DNA of 64,000 nt from Pseudomonas saponiphila. GTDB lineage: Bacteria > Pseudomonadota > Gammaproteobacteria > Pseudomonadales > Pseudomonadaceae. Within the stretch, counting starts at the first letter, position 1. Every line of letters starts with the position of its first letter. Below are positions 8,905 through 17,968 of this stretch, in pieces. The stretch covers positions 3,616,501 through 3,680,500 of the forward strand of contig NZ_FNTJ01000001.1 of assembly GCF_900105185.1 (NCBI RefSeq), given 5' to 3'. The notes below the pieces were generated by a model. It had not been told where the DNA came from and ran no database searches. It saw only the letters and a list, made by a program, of their open reading frames with translations. Made by a program: the position numbers and the translations under genes.

Positions 8905-8950
8905 TTGACGGACTGTTGTATGGCTTCTACTATACCGTCTGGACTGTATA
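8905..8950 (+). promoter_or_regulatory. tetR promoter with overlapping TetR-type operator
   Basis: A -35 element TTGACG (8905-8910) and a -10-like TACTAT (8928-8933) are 17 bp apart, pointing toward tetR. Overlapping the -10 is a near-palindrome of form TATACnGTCnnGACnGTATA (8931-8950), with 16 of 20 positions symmetric. This is a typical size and shape for a TetR dimer site. The interval also serves the divergent outer-membrane factor gene, so one repressor could shut both transcripts. Confidence 0.6.
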
Positions 8951-8977
8951 TGACTCAAGCTTTTTTGGAGCACGACC

Positions 8978-9619
8978 ATGCCGCCCCGCGCGAAAACAAA
9001 GTTGCCCCCCCCGTCCACTGCCCATAGCAGCGCCGATGCGCAGCCCGGCCTCCAGCAAGGAGCCCAGCGAACTCGCGACCGCATCCTGCAGGCCGCCCGC
9101 GAACTGGTGCTGGAGGAAGGTGCCAGTCGCTTGACACTGGACGCCGTCGTTGTGCGGGCCGGGTTGAGCAAAGGGGCGTTTCTCTATCACTTCAAGACCA
9201 AACGCGATTTGTTCGTGACACTGATCGACGAGATGATCCGGGCGTTCGACGCGGTACAAGCCAATCACGAGCGCAGGTTTGCCGGAGATCCGGACTCCTG
9301 GCTGTCGAGCCAGGTGGAAGCGATGCCCGACGACGAGATGCAGAAGATGGGCGCAGCGCTGCTCGCGGCAGCTGCGGAAGATCCAATACTTCTCGACCCA
9401 CTGCGCGAGTGGTACCGCGTGCAGTACGAACGCGTGCGTCGATCCCCGCGTGGCACCGAGACCGCGGCACTCATCATGCTGGCATTGGATGGCGCCCTGT
9501 TCGCCGATCTTCTGGGTTTGCCAATACTCGCACCCGCAGAGCGGCGGCATTTCTTTCGGGCGCTCCAGGATCTCGCCTCGGGCCATCTCGAACTTGTCCC
9601 GGCAAAAGGACGCACATGA
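8978..9619 (+). CDS. TetR-family repressor of the RND operon
   Basis: A 213-residue TetR-type regulator. It has a proline- and alanine-rich N-terminal tail (about 25 residues), then the HTH 'RTRDRILQAARELVLEEGAS', 'LTLDAVVVRAGLSKGAFLYH' and 'FKTKRDLFVTLIDEM', and a helical ligand-binding domain ('GALFADLLGLPILAPAERR' near the end). GGAG lies seven bases before the ATG. Its stop overlaps the adaptor start as ATGA (9616-9619), so it is the first gene of the efflux operon and probably represses it, derepressing when a pump substrate binds. Confidence 0.92.
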   Translation: MPPRAKTKLPPPSTAHSSADAQPGLQQGAQRTRDRILQAARELVLEEGASRLTLDAVVVRAGLSKGAFLYHFKTKRDLFVTLIDEMIRAFDAVQANHERRFAGDPDSWLSSQVEAMPDDEMQKMGAALLAAAAEDPILLDPLREWYRVQYERVRRSPRGTETAALIMLALDGALFADLLGLPILAPAERRHFFRALQDLASGHLELVPAKGRT

Positions 9620-10782
9620 GTCGCGTCCGTAGCGGTGTCATGACCGCGTGCGCACCGCGCTCCTTGGCGGTTGCTTGCACACTATCCATTTCGACTCTGC
9701 TCTCAGGGTGCGGAAACTCGCAATCCACCGTATCCGAGCCTCCGCGCGCAGTGAAGCTCGCCGCCGCGCAGTCGGATCTCCCGCATAGCTCTCGCATCGA
9801 ATTGACTGGCTCGGCGCGAGCAACCGAGCGCAGCATCCTAGGATTTGAAACAGGAGGACGGATCGCCAAGTTGAACGTCGACGTGGGTGAACGGTTCTCC
9901 CGCGGCCAAGTCCTGGCAGAACTTGATGCGCAACCTGACCGGCTTCGCGTGACACAAGCGCAAGCATCCCTGGCGGCCGCCGAAGCCGGCCTGATGGATC
10001 GACGTGTACAGACAGATCAACAGCGCCGGTTGCTCGAAAGCGAAGTCATCTCCCCTGCTGCGTTCGAGAGCGCGAAGGCGCAGCTAGCGGTCGCAGAGGG
10101 TCAAGCGCGCACTGCCAAGGCGGCGCTTGGCCTGGCCGAACGAGCACAACGTGGCACGATGATCGTCGCTCCTTTCGATGGTGTCGTGGCGGAAAAGCTG
10201 GCTTTGGCGTTCACCGACATTGCTGCTGGTGCGCCGGTATTTCAGGTCGACGGCGTGCGCAGTGGCACTGAGATCATCGCGAACGCGTCTACTACACAGG
10301 CACCTCACATAGATGTCGGCCAACGCGCAGAACTGAGCTGGAGCGGAGCCGAACAACCAATCCGAGCGGTGGTACGTCGTGTCGGTCTGCGCGCCGAAAA
10401 TGGCTCGCTCCTACCCGTGGTGCTAGTGCCTGAAGATAACGCGCAAGCGCGCGCACTTCGGCCAGGTATTCCCGTACAGGTCGTGCTCGACGCACCTGCG
10501 GCAACCTCCAAGACCTCTCGGCCCGAGACTGTATCCATACCTTATGCCTCGCTGGTGCTCGGCACGAAGCCGGGCGAGGCTTCCGTCTTCGTCTACACCC
10601 CTGAAGATAAGAAGGTGCACCGTCGCGCGGTGCGCTTCACGCCGGTACAGGAAGGAGACAGCGCGCGCGTCCTCGCTGGACTCAAGCCCGGCGAGACGGT
10701 GGTTGCCGCCGGAGGAGGATGGCTCACCGATGGACAGCCAGTGACACCACTGGAAGCCACCACTCAATTGACCAAGCGCTAA
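9616..10782 (+). CDS. RND periplasmic adaptor lipoprotein (membrane fusion protein)
   Basis: A 388-residue membrane-fusion protein bridging the RND pump and the outer-membrane factor. The N-terminus has a lipoprotein signal ending 'LSISTLLSGCGNS'. 'GFETGGRIAKLNVDVGERF' is the lipoyl half-motif, followed by the alpha-hairpin (residues about 105-180) and the second lipoyl half 'GTMIVAPFDGVVAEK', then beta-barrel and membrane-proximal domains. The ATG at 9616 overlaps the tetR stop. Of the longer in-frame readings upstream, none has a better start. Confidence 0.93.
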   Translation: MSRVRSGVMTACAPRSLAVACTLSISTLLSGCGNSQSTVSEPPRAVKLAAAQSDLPHSSRIELTGSARATERSILGFETGGRIAKLNVDVGERFSRGQVLAELDAQPDRLRVTQAQASLAAAEAGLMDRRVQTDQQRRLLESEVISPAAFESAKAQLAVAEGQARTAKAALGLAERAQRGTMIVAPFDGVVAEKLALAFTDIAAGAPVFQVDGVRSGTEIIANASTTQAPHIDVGQRAELSWSGAEQPIRAVVRRVGLRAENGSLLPVVLVPEDNAQARALRPGIPVQVVLDAPAATSKTSRPETVSIPYASLVLGTKPGEASVFVYTPEDKKVHRRAVRFTPVQEGDSARVLAGLKPGETVVAAGGGWLTDGQPVTPLEATTQLTKR

Positions 10783-10806
10783 CGCGATCCACCAGGTTAC
10801 TTCATC

Positions 10807-13800
10807 ATGAAGATCACCGAGATGGCGCTGCGCGCCAGTCGACTTACCTACTTTGTAGCGCTCATCATTTTCGTCGCCGGCATCGCGACCTTCCTGAATT
10901 TTCCTTCTCAGGAGGAGCCGACTGTCACGGTCCGCGATGCGATGGTCACGGCGTTGAACCCGGGGCTGCCCGCCGAACGCGTTGAGCAACTCATTGCCCG
11001 GCCGATCGAGGAGCGCTTGCGCGAACTGGCAGAGGTCAAGCGCGTGACGAGCACCGTGCGCGCAGGCAGCGCCATGATCCAGGTCACGATCTGGGACCGC
11101 TACACCGACTTGGCACCGATCTGGCAGCGCGTCCGGGCCAAGGTCGCCGATTCGAAGGATGCCTTACCACAGAGCACGATGGGGCCTTTCGTCGACGAAG
11201 ACTTCGGCCGCGTCGCGGTTGCCTCGATTGCGGTCACTGCACCAGGTTACTCCATGAGCGAGATGCGCGTCGCGCTCAAGCAGATGCGCGACCGCCTGTA
11301 CACCGTGCCTGGTATTGAGCGCATCACTTTCTACGGCCTGCAGGAAGAGCGCGTCTATCTCGAATTCGATCGGCCTAGGCTCGCGCGATTGGAGCTGACA
11401 CCACAGGGGGTGATCGACCAACTCGTCAAACAGAACGTCGTCGCTTCGGGTGGACAAATTGTTGTCGGCGGCATCAATGCAACCTTGGCGGTCAGTGGCG
11501 AAGTGCGTGACGCTCCCTCCCTGCGAGCAATGCCGATCGCGCTGCCACGACCGCAAAGTAGTACGGCGCCCGTGCCGACGATCGCATTGGGTGAACTGGC
11601 GCAGGTGAGTGTGCGGCCAGCCGATCCGCCGGAATCTGCTGCCATCTACAAAGGCCAGCCCGCTGTCGTCATGGCGGTTTCGATGGCCTCCGGTCAGAAC
11701 GTGGAGCAGTTCGGAAAAGCGCTCAAAGCACGGGTTGCAGACCAGGAGAAGCTGCTGCCGGCGGGTTTCGATCTGTCATACGTCACTTTCCAGGCCGATG
11801 TCGTCAAGCACGAGATGGGCAAAATGAACCACGTCATGATGGAGACGATCATCGTCGTCCTCGGTGTCGTCGTGCTATTTCTCGGTTGGCGCACCGGGAT
11901 CATCGTGGGCATGATCGTGCCGTTGACGATCCTCAGTGCACTCATCGTCATGCGCGCGATGAACATCGAGCTTCAGAACGTCTCGATGGGCGCCATCATC
12001 ATTGCGCTCGGCTTGTTGGTGGACAACGGCATTGTGATTGCCGAAGACATCGAACGCCGCCTGGCCGGTGGCGAAGATCGTAAGCATGCCTGCCTCGAGG
12101 CGGGCCGCACGCTCGCCATTCCGCTGCTCACGTCCTCGCTCGTGATCGTGATCGTGTTCTCGCCGTTCTTTTTTGGCCAGAACGCCACGAGCGAGTATCT
12201 GCACAATCTCGTGGTCGTGCTGGCACTGACGTTGTTCGCTTCGTGGCTGCTGTGCCTGACTGTCACGCCCCTATTGTGCTACCACTTCGCCAAACCCCAT
12301 CACAAGCAGGAGCAGGGCGACGCCTATGACACCCGCTTCTACCGTGGCTACCGGCGCGTACTGGAGTGGGTGCTCCACCATAAGGCGGTCTATGTAGCGT
12401 CGATGATCGCGGCGCTTGCCATTGCGCTGTATGGCTTCACCACCCTGCCGTACGATTTCATGCCCAAGTCCGACCGGCTTCAGTTCCAGATTCCGGTGCA
12501 GCTCGCCCCCGGTACCGACTCGCGCGAAACGCTCGCCCGCGTGAAGCAGATCAGTGGTTGGCTGGGCGACACGAACATCAATCCAGAAGTCTCCGATCAC
12601 ATCGGCTACGTCGCCGATGGTGGCCCGCGCTTCATCCTTAGCCTGAATCCACCACTGCCGGCATCGAACATCGCGTACTTCGTTGTCACATTGAAGCCGA
12701 AGAGCGACATCGACGCCGTCCTCGCCCGCACCCGCAGCTACTTTGCGCAAGCACATGGCGACGTGCGCGCCGAGCCCAAGCGTTTCTCGCTCGGTGCGAC
12801 CGAGTCAGGGACTGCCATTTATCGCGTCAGCGGTCCGGATGAGGAGGTATTGTTGGGGGCCGCGTCCAAAATCGAAGCAGCGCTGCGCAAGCTGCCCGGC
12901 ACCATCAACGTCAAGAACGATTGGGATACGCGCGTTGGCCGCATCGACGTACGGGTCGACCAGGACCGCGCGCGTCGGGCGGGCGTGACGACTGAAGACA
13001 TCGCTGGCGGGCTGGATGTCCGCTACAGCGGCAGATCGATCTCGGTTATTCGCGACGGTGACACCTCCGTCCCGATCGTCCTGCGCAGTATCGTAAGCGA
13101 GCGTCGCAGCACGGCAGACGTAGGCGCGACGCTCATCTATCCCACCAACGGCGGTCCAGCGGTGACGCTGGCTCAGGTCGCAGACGTATCGCTCGCGAGC
13201 GAGCCCTCGGTCATCCAACGGCGCAATCTCATCCGCACGATCACCGTGCAAGGACAGAACACCTCTTACACCGCCCAGGAGATCATCAACCGCCTGGCGC
13301 CTAGCGTCGCTGCCCTGGACCTGCCCGCGGGCTACTCGGTTGAACTTGGCGGCGAGATCGAGGAAGCCGCCGAATCGAACGCCGCGCTGTCGACCTACAT
13401 GCCCCTCGCATTTCTGGCGATGCTGATGCTGTTCGTATGGCAGTTCAATTCTTTCCGCAAGCTCGGTGTGATCCTCGCGACGATCCCTTTCACGCTTATC
13501 GGCGTGGTATTGGCTCTGAAGCTGACCGGCACACCTTTCAGCTTCATGGCGACCTTCGGCGTACTGGCCCTGTTCGGGATCATTGTCAACAACGCCGTGC
13601 TCTTGCTGGAACGCATCGACCAGGGGCTAGCGGAAGGCCTGCCACGCCATGAAGCCTTGGTTGGGGCCGCGATACAACGGCTTCGTCCAATCGTGATGAC
13701 CAAGGTCACCTGCATTTCGGGACTGGTGCCACTCATGCTCTTCTCCGGACCATTATGGAAAGGGATGGCGATCGCGATGATCGGTGGGCTGGCACTCGGA

Positions 13801-13911
13801 ACGCTGGTGACGTTGGGCTTGATTCCGCTGCTTTACGAAGTCCTGTTTGGAATCAAGCGAATTGGGCCGTGGAACCTGAGTGTCGCCACCGCGCATGGAG
13901 ATCGCTCATGA
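10807..13911 (+). CDS. RND efflux pump, inner-membrane subunit
   Basis: A 1034-residue AcrB-type resistance-nodulation-division pump with 12 predicted membrane helices and two large periplasmic loops. The opening 'MKITEMALRASRLTYFVALI' and 'NFPSQEEPTVTVRDAMV' resemble TriC/MexF-like members. Helix 4 reads 'GLLVDNGIVIAEDIERR', so it has one aspartate where AcrB has an Asp-Asp pair. The proton relay of this subgroup is presumably D plus partners in helix 10. It follows the adaptor by 24 bp and overlaps the next gene as ATGA. Substrates are not evident; such pumps in Tn4371-like elements are usually annotated as multidrug exporters. Confidence 0.95.
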   Translation: MKITEMALRASRLTYFVALIIFVAGIATFLNFPSQEEPTVTVRDAMVTALNPGLPAERVEQLIARPIEERLRELAEVKRVTSTVRAGSAMIQVTIWDRYTDLAPIWQRVRAKVADSKDALPQSTMGPFVDEDFGRVAVASIAVTAPGYSMSEMRVALKQMRDRLYTVPGIERITFYGLQEERVYLEFDRPRLARLELTPQGVIDQLVKQNVVASGGQIVVGGINATLAVSGEVRDAPSLRAMPIALPRPQSSTAPVPTIALGELAQVSVRPADPPESAAIYKGQPAVVMAVSMASGQNVEQFGKALKARVADQEKLLPAGFDLSYVTFQADVVKHEMGKMNHVMMETIIVVLGVVVLFLGWRTGIIVGMIVPLTILSALIVMRAMNIELQNVSMGAIIIALGLLVDNGIVIAEDIERRLAGGEDRKHACLEAGRTLAIPLLTSSLVIVIVFSPFFFGQNATSEYLHNLVVVLALTLFASWLLCLTVTPLLCYHFAKPHHKQEQGDAYDTRFYRGYRRVLEWVLHHKAVYVASMIAALAIALYGFTTLPYDFMPKSDRLQFQIPVQLAPGTDSRETLARVKQISGWLGDTNINPEVSDHIGYVADGGPRFILSLNPPLPASNIAYFVVTLKPKSDIDAVLARTRSYFAQAHGDVRAEPKRFSLGATESGTAIYRVSGPDEEVLLGAASKIEAALRKLPGTINVKNDWDTRVGRIDVRVDQDRARRAGVTTEDIAGGLDVRYSGRSISVIRDGDTSVPIVLRSIVSERRSTADVGATLIYPTNGGPAVTLAQVADVSLASEPSVIQRRNLIRTITVQGQNTSYTAQEIINRLAPSVAALDLPAGYSVELGGEIEEAAESNAALSTYMPLAFLAMLMLFVWQFNSFRKLGVILATIPFTLIGVVLALKLTGTPFSFMATFGVLALFGIIVNNAVLLLERIDQGLAEGLPRHEALVGAAIQRLRPIVMTKVTCISGLVPLMLFSGPLWKGMAIAMIGGLALGTLVTLGLIPLLYEVLFGIKRIGPWNLSVATAHGDRS

Positions 13912-14339
13912 GTCTCTTGCGAGCCGCCGCGTGCTGCGCATTCTCAGAATTCGTATGCACCCACGCTTCATGCGTATGTCTCGCTAGGCTTATGCGATTC
14001 AGCACCCATCCGCTGATCTGGAAATCCTGGTCGATTGTCATTGCCGCAGGGGTTCTAGGAGCGGGCTATCCACTGGGCCTGCGGGCCATCACGGCGGGCG
14101 GTCCGATGCGCTGGGTCGGCCTCTGTGTGGCAGTGACGTGCATGGCGGCCAGCGGCGCACTTTTGTGGTTCGCGCTCAAGCGGATTCCGATCAGCGCGGC
14201 CTCTGCAGCCTGGGCAGGAATCGGGCTACTTGGAAACTTGGGCGTCGGCGCCCTCCTACTAGGCGATGTCGCATCGGTAACGCGCTGGTCTGGCACCGCC
14301 CTCATCGCAGCAGGCATTGCCTGTCTTAGTTTCGTTTGA
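13908..14339 (+). CDS. SMR-like four-helix protein lacking the catalytic glutamate
   Basis: An SMR-family-like protein of 143 residues from the coupled ATG at 13908 (ATGA overlap with the pump), or 115 residues from ATG at 13992, which fits the family length better. From 13992 four hydrophobic helices are seen. 'AAGVLGAGYPLGLRA' aligns with 'AGLFEIGWPVGLKM' of the SMR protein at 5803-6120, but the essential helix-1 glutamate is a glycine (G23). It may be a non-transporting or partner subunit, or a repurposed membrane protein of this operon. Family assignment is confident; function is not. Confidence 0.75.
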   Translation: MSLLRAAACCAFSEFVCTHASCVCLARLMRFSTHPLIWKSWSIVIAAGVLGAGYPLGLRAITAGGPMRWVGLCVAVTCMAASGALLWFALKRIPISAASAAWAGIGLLGNLGVGALLLGDVASVTRWSGTALIAAGIACLSFV

Positions 14340-14354
14340 TCAAGGAGACCCATT

Positions 14355-14975
14355 ATGAAGAGCAAAACTGCATTGATCCGCGGCGGCATCTTTTTTTGCG
14401 TAGCAGGCGCGCTCTCTGGATGCGCGACCAACAGCATGACGCGCTCCGGATTTCTCGGCGACTACGAGAAGTTATCGCCGACACGATACGAGAACGTACT
14501 GATGTACCGCGCAGCGGGATTCGAGCCCAAGCGTTATGCCGCTGTCGTGGTGGAAGAAGCGCAGATCAAGACCGCCTCGGGTCGCATCGATGGGCTCGAT
14601 GACGCGCAGCAGCGCGAAGTGCTAGACCATGTGACGAGCGAACTGAAACGCCAGGAAGGCAAAAGTCCCGCCCCCCCAGGTGGCGCGGGACAGGTTCGGG
14701 TGCGTGTAGCGGTCACCGAACTGCAGACACCGAATCGGGCAGTCAATGCAATGACGACCCTGCTGGTTGGACCCGTGACGACGGGTGGTGCCAGCCTAGA
14801 GTTCGAAGCAGTCGATTTAAGGACGGGACGCCGGGTTGCTGCCGCCAGTTGCTTCGAGCGCGGCAACGTCATTAAAGAGTTCGCCGGTTCGTACACATTG
14901 CTGGGTCATGCCAAAGCGGCGATCACGAACTGCATCGAGCGCATCGACAGCGCTTGGCGGGACACGCAGCCATGA
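14355..14975 (+). CDS. DUF3313-like lipoprotein
   Basis: A 206-residue secreted lipoprotein whose signal peptide ends in the lipobox 'GALSGCATN'. The following 'SMTRSGFLGDYEKLSP' matches the 'SGFLxDYxxL' opening of DUF3313 lipoproteins, and two cysteines occur near the C-terminus. Proteins of this type are often found beside MCE or RND transport genes, but no activity is established. It starts 15 bp after the SMR-like gene, with AAGGAG upstream, and overlaps the MlaE-like gene as ATGA (14972-14975). This placement suggests a role in the envelope part of the transport system. Confidence 0.75.
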   Translation: MKSKTALIRGGIFFCVAGALSGCATNSMTRSGFLGDYEKLSPTRYENVLMYRAAGFEPKRYAAVVVEEAQIKTASGRIDGLDDAQQREVLDHVTSELKRQEGKSPAPPGGAGQVRVRVAVTELQTPNRAVNAMTTLLVGPVTTGGASLEFEAVDLRTGRRVAAASCFERGNVIKEFAGSYTLLGHAKAAITNCIERIDSAWRDTQP

Positions 14976-16129
14976 GCAACGCTTCACAGGCTTGGCTCCG
15001 GCAGGATGCCATGGTCGGCGGTGATCACAAATGGCTGGCGGGTGGCGACTGGACGATAGAGCACTACGCCAGTCTGGCAAAATCCGTGTCCGCCGCCCGC
15101 ATCAGTCATGCCGAGGGGTACGCCACTCCCTTACTCGACTGGACGCAAGTCCAGAGACTGGACACCGCCGGCGCGGCTCTGCTGGTGGAAATTCTCGGGC
15201 CAGACTCGATACTCGACCGGCCGGAGGCAGCTCCAAATCTGTCCTCGGATCGCCTCGCCCTAATGAGAGCGCTGGCCGCCGCTGCTACCGATCAGCAGAA
15301 GACGGAGAAAGCAGCGGTGAGCGGGAATCCTCTGCTCCGCGGTCTGGGACGCATAGGCCTGACCTTGGAACAGGGCTGTCGTGCGTGTCTTGGTCTGGCC
15401 GGGTTCGTGGGCCAGATCATCGAAACATGGAGCCGTACCGTTCGTCACCCGCGTCGCTGGCGCGCGACCTCGGTGATCGCTCAAATCCAGCGATCAGCGG
15501 TGGACGCCATTCCCATCGTGGCGCTACTGAGCTTCATGGTAGGAATGGTGGTGGCGTTCCTGGGAGCAACGGTGCTGGCCAACTTCGGTGCGAGCATCTT
15601 CTCGGTGCATCTGGTCGCCTTCTCGTTCATGCGCGAGTTCGGAGTGCTGCTCCCGGCCATATTGATTGCAGGCCGTACCGCAAGCGCGTACACCGCCCAA
15701 ATCGGTTCGATGAAGGCAAATGAAGAGATCGATGCGCTTCGCTCCAACGCGCTCGACCCCATCGAGTTACTGGTGCTGCCACGCGTGCTGGCGCTTCTTG
15801 TGTCCTTGCCACTGCTCACCTTAGTAGGCATCTTGGCTGGCATTGCGGGCGGCGCCACCGTATGCGCACTGAGCTTGGAAATTCCTCCCGCACAGTTCCT
15901 TGCCATCGTGCAGGAAAAAATCGAGGTGCGCCATTTTCTTGTCGGAATGAGCAAGTCCCCGCTCTTCGCGGTGATGATCGCCGCTATCGGCTGCCATGAA
16001 GGGTTCAAGGTCGCCGGTAGCGCTGAGTCGGTAGGCGACCACACGACGTCTAGTGTCGTGCAATCAATCTTCATGGTGATCCTGATAGACGCCATCGCTG
16101 CACTGTTCTTCATGGAGATGGGCTGGTGA
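14972..16129 (+). CDS. MlaE-like ABC permease with N-terminal STAS-like domain
   Basis: A 385-residue inner-membrane permease of MCE lipid-transport ABC systems. Residues about 20-110 look like a STAS domain ('LLDWTQVQRLDTAGAALLVE'), the MlaB-type partner fused to the permease. The rest is the MlaE domain, with 'MREFGVLLPAILIAGRTASA' and 'QIGSMKANEEIDALRSNALD' being the family hallmarks. The ATG at 14972 overlaps the DUF3313 stop. The system would move lipids or other amphiphiles between the two membranes; the direction is unknown. Confidence 0.92.
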   Translation: MSNASQAWLRQDAMVGGDHKWLAGGDWTIEHYASLAKSVSAARISHAEGYATPLLDWTQVQRLDTAGAALLVEILGPDSILDRPEAAPNLSSDRLALMRALAAAATDQQKTEKAAVSGNPLLRGLGRIGLTLEQGCRACLGLAGFVGQIIETWSRTVRHPRRWRATSVIAQIQRSAVDAIPIVALLSFMVGMVVAFLGATVLANFGASIFSVHLVAFSFMREFGVLLPAILIAGRTASAYTAQIGSMKANEEIDALRSNALDPIELLVLPRVLALLVSLPLLTLVGILAGIAGGATVCALSLEIPPAQFLAIVQEKIEVRHFLVGMSKSPLFAVMIAAIGCHEGFKVAGSAESVGDHTTSSVVQSIFMVILIDAIAALFFMEMGW

Positions 16130-16947
16130 GCGCGGTGAAGCAAGACACCGACAACGGTGTGCGACACGCTATTGAAGTGCGCGGCCTGGACAACAGGTTT
16201 GGAACCCAGCAGGTCCATCAGGACCTAGACCTGGACGTGCGGCGCGGGGAAATCCTTGGCGTGGTGGGAGGGTCAGGCACCGGGAAATCCGTGCTCTTGC
16301 GTAGCGTCGTCGGGCTGCAGAAGCCGCATTCGGGCGTGGTCCGTATCGGGGGGCGCGACCTACTGCGAGCCCAATGGCTTGCGCGCGCGCGTATGGAGCG
16401 AAGGTTCGGCATTCTGTTCCAGAAGGGCGCGTTGTATTCATCGCTGACCGTCTTGGAGAACGTCGCTCTTCCTTTGATCGAGCATGTCGGTCTGGCGCGG
16501 CCTCTTGCCGAGCGTTTGGCAAGAAGCAAGCTGGGCTTGGTGGGGTTGCCTGCCGGAGCGGGAGACAAGTATCCGGCCTCGTTGTCCGGAGGCATGGTGA
16601 AACGAGCAGCACTGGCGAGAGCCTTGGCGCTTGATGCGAACATCCTGTTTCTTGACGAACCCACCGCAGGACTGGATCCAATCGGGGCTGCATCTTTCGA
16701 CCAATTGATTCTGACCCTGCGCAATGCACTGGGCCTCACGGTGTTTCTGGTAACCCACGACCTCGATACGCTGTACACCATATGCGACCGTGTCGCGGTC
16801 CTGGCGAACCAGAAGGTACTCATCAACGACGGCATCGAGGCAGTCGAGCGCTTCAAGCACCCGTGGATACAGGAATACTTTCACGGCCCCCGTGGCCGTG
16901 CGGCCGCACAGGCCACTGGTGCTTCCAGCCAAGAGACGCAGCCATGA
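16126..16947 (+). CDS. MlaF-like ABC ATPase
   Basis: A 273-residue ATP-binding subunit for the MlaE-like permease. Walker A GGSGTGKS (residues 48-55), Q-loop 'FGILFQKGALYSSLTV', signature LSGGMVKR, Walker B 'ILFLDEPTAGLDP' and H-loop 'LVTHD' are all intact. The 'GxLFQxGALFxSLTV' Q-loop is characteristic of the MlaF/Mkl subfamily. The start is GTG at 16126, overlapping the permease stop as GTGA, so translation is coupled. A GTG start with strong coupling fits the other junctions in this operon. Confidence 0.92.
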   Translation: MSAVKQDTDNGVRHAIEVRGLDNRFGTQQVHQDLDLDVRRGEILGVVGGSGTGKSVLLRSVVGLQKPHSGVVRIGGRDLLRAQWLARARMERRFGILFQKGALYSSLTVLENVALPLIEHVGLARPLAERLARSKLGLVGLPAGAGDKYPASLSGGMVKRAALARALALDANILFLDEPTAGLDPIGAASFDQLILTLRNALGLTVFLVTHDLDTLYTICDRVAVLANQKVLINDGIEAVERFKHPWIQEYFHGPRGRAAAQATGASSQETQP

Positions 16948-17036
16948 AACCCCTCCGCATCTGCATCATTCTTCCGTCGCGCACGCATTGGGCTGGGCGC
17001 ACGCAATATTTAAACTCTGAGAACGAGGTGGTCTGA
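16944..17036 (+). CDS. Possible 30-residue ORF between the MlaF- and MlaD-like genes
   Basis: An ATG overlapping the ATPase stop (ATGA at 16944-16947) opens a frame of 30 codons that ends at 17036, two bases before the MlaD-like start. The product is short and hydrophilic with no recognised domain. It may only keep ribosomes moving across the gap, or be the start of a decayed gene. Only the coupling geometry supports it. Confidence 0.2.
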   Translation: MKPLRICIILPSRTHWAGRTQYLNSENEVV

Positions 17037-17038
17037 TC

Positions 17039-17968
17039 ATGGAACCACGTGCCCATCATGTATTCATTGGTCTGTTCGTCGTGCTGCTCGGTGCGATTGG
17101 TATTGGCTTCGCGCTTTGGCTCAGCGACACACGTTCCGACCACGATTACCAGTATTACCGGATTATGTTCGATGAGCCAGTGACCGGGCTTACGCCCGGC
17201 AGCCAGGTTCAGTACAGCGGAATCACGATTGGCGAAGTCGTTGCACTTTCTCTTTCACCGCGAGACCCAAGGCGGGCGATAGCGCGCGTACGCATCAATG
17301 CCACCATCCCGGTCCGGCAGGATACCCGCGCTGAATTGGTCATCACGGGAATTACCGGCAACGCGGTGATCGAGTTGAGCGACGGTGGGCCAAACGTGCC
17401 ATTGCTGGATCGGAGAGAGGACGAGGAACCGTTGATCCTCGCACCACGTTCGGCGATGGCATCCCTGGTCTCCGGTGAGGGGAACAGCATGACGACACTC
17501 AACGGCATCTTGCTGCGCACGCAGGAGTTACTGTCGAAGGAGAATTTGGCTCTTGTGCACCGCAGTCTGGTGAATCTTGAACAGACCACGGGCGCGGTCG
17601 CTGACCAGAGGGCCGAGATCGCGACGTTAATCAGCAATCTGACCGAAGCAAGCAGAGAATCGACAGCTGCCGTGCGCCAAGCAAATAGCACTCTTCGCGA
17701 TGCCAACCTGCTACTAAATAACGATGGTAAGCAAATCATGGTGAACACGCGTGATGCAACGGCATCCCTCGAACGCGCCGCTTTCAGGGTTGAGACGCTA
17801 CTGCAAAACAATCAGGAATCGCTGAACCAGGGCTTGGCCGCCACAGGTCCTGCCATGCACGAACTCCAGCAGGCGCTGGCCAATCTAAACACCGTGCTGC
17901 GCCGACTGGATCGCAATCCGGCGCAATACCTGCTCGGTGGAGAGAACATTGAGGAAACCAAGCCGTGA
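17039..17968 (+). CDS. MlaD-like MCE-domain protein
   Basis: A 309-residue periplasmic, membrane-anchored MCE protein. One N-terminal helix ('VFIGLFVVLLGAIGIGFALW') is followed by a single MCE domain ('VTGLTPGSQVQYSGITIGEV' is the diagnostic stretch). A long alpha-helical C-terminal region from about residue 150, with many polar heptads, resembles the needle-like helices of MCE assemblies. It is longer than E. coli MlaD (about 183 residues), closer to PqiB/YebT-like or Mycobacteriaceae-type chains with extended tails. GAGGTGG lies before the ATG, and the gene overlaps the lipoprotein gene that follows as ATGA. Confidence 0.93.
   Translation: MEPRAHHVFIGLFVVLLGAIGIGFALWLSDTRSDHDYQYYRIMFDEPVTGLTPGSQVQYSGITIGEVVALSLSPRDPRRAIARVRINATIPVRQDTRAELVITGITGNAVIELSDGGPNVPLLDRREDEEPLILAPRSAMASLVSGEGNSMTTLNGILLRTQELLSKENLALVHRSLVNLEQTTGAVADQRAEIATLISNLTEASRESTAAVRQANSTLRDANLLLNNDGKQIMVNTRDATASLERAAFRVETLLQNNQESLNQGLAATGPAMHELQQALANLNTVLRRLDRNPAQYLLGGENIEETKP

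Noticed and set aside
8878..9171. Upstream extension of the ICE outer-membrane factor frame
   Set aside because: It would run through the control region and into tetR; the start at 8877 has a signal peptide, a lipobox and a good AGGAG.
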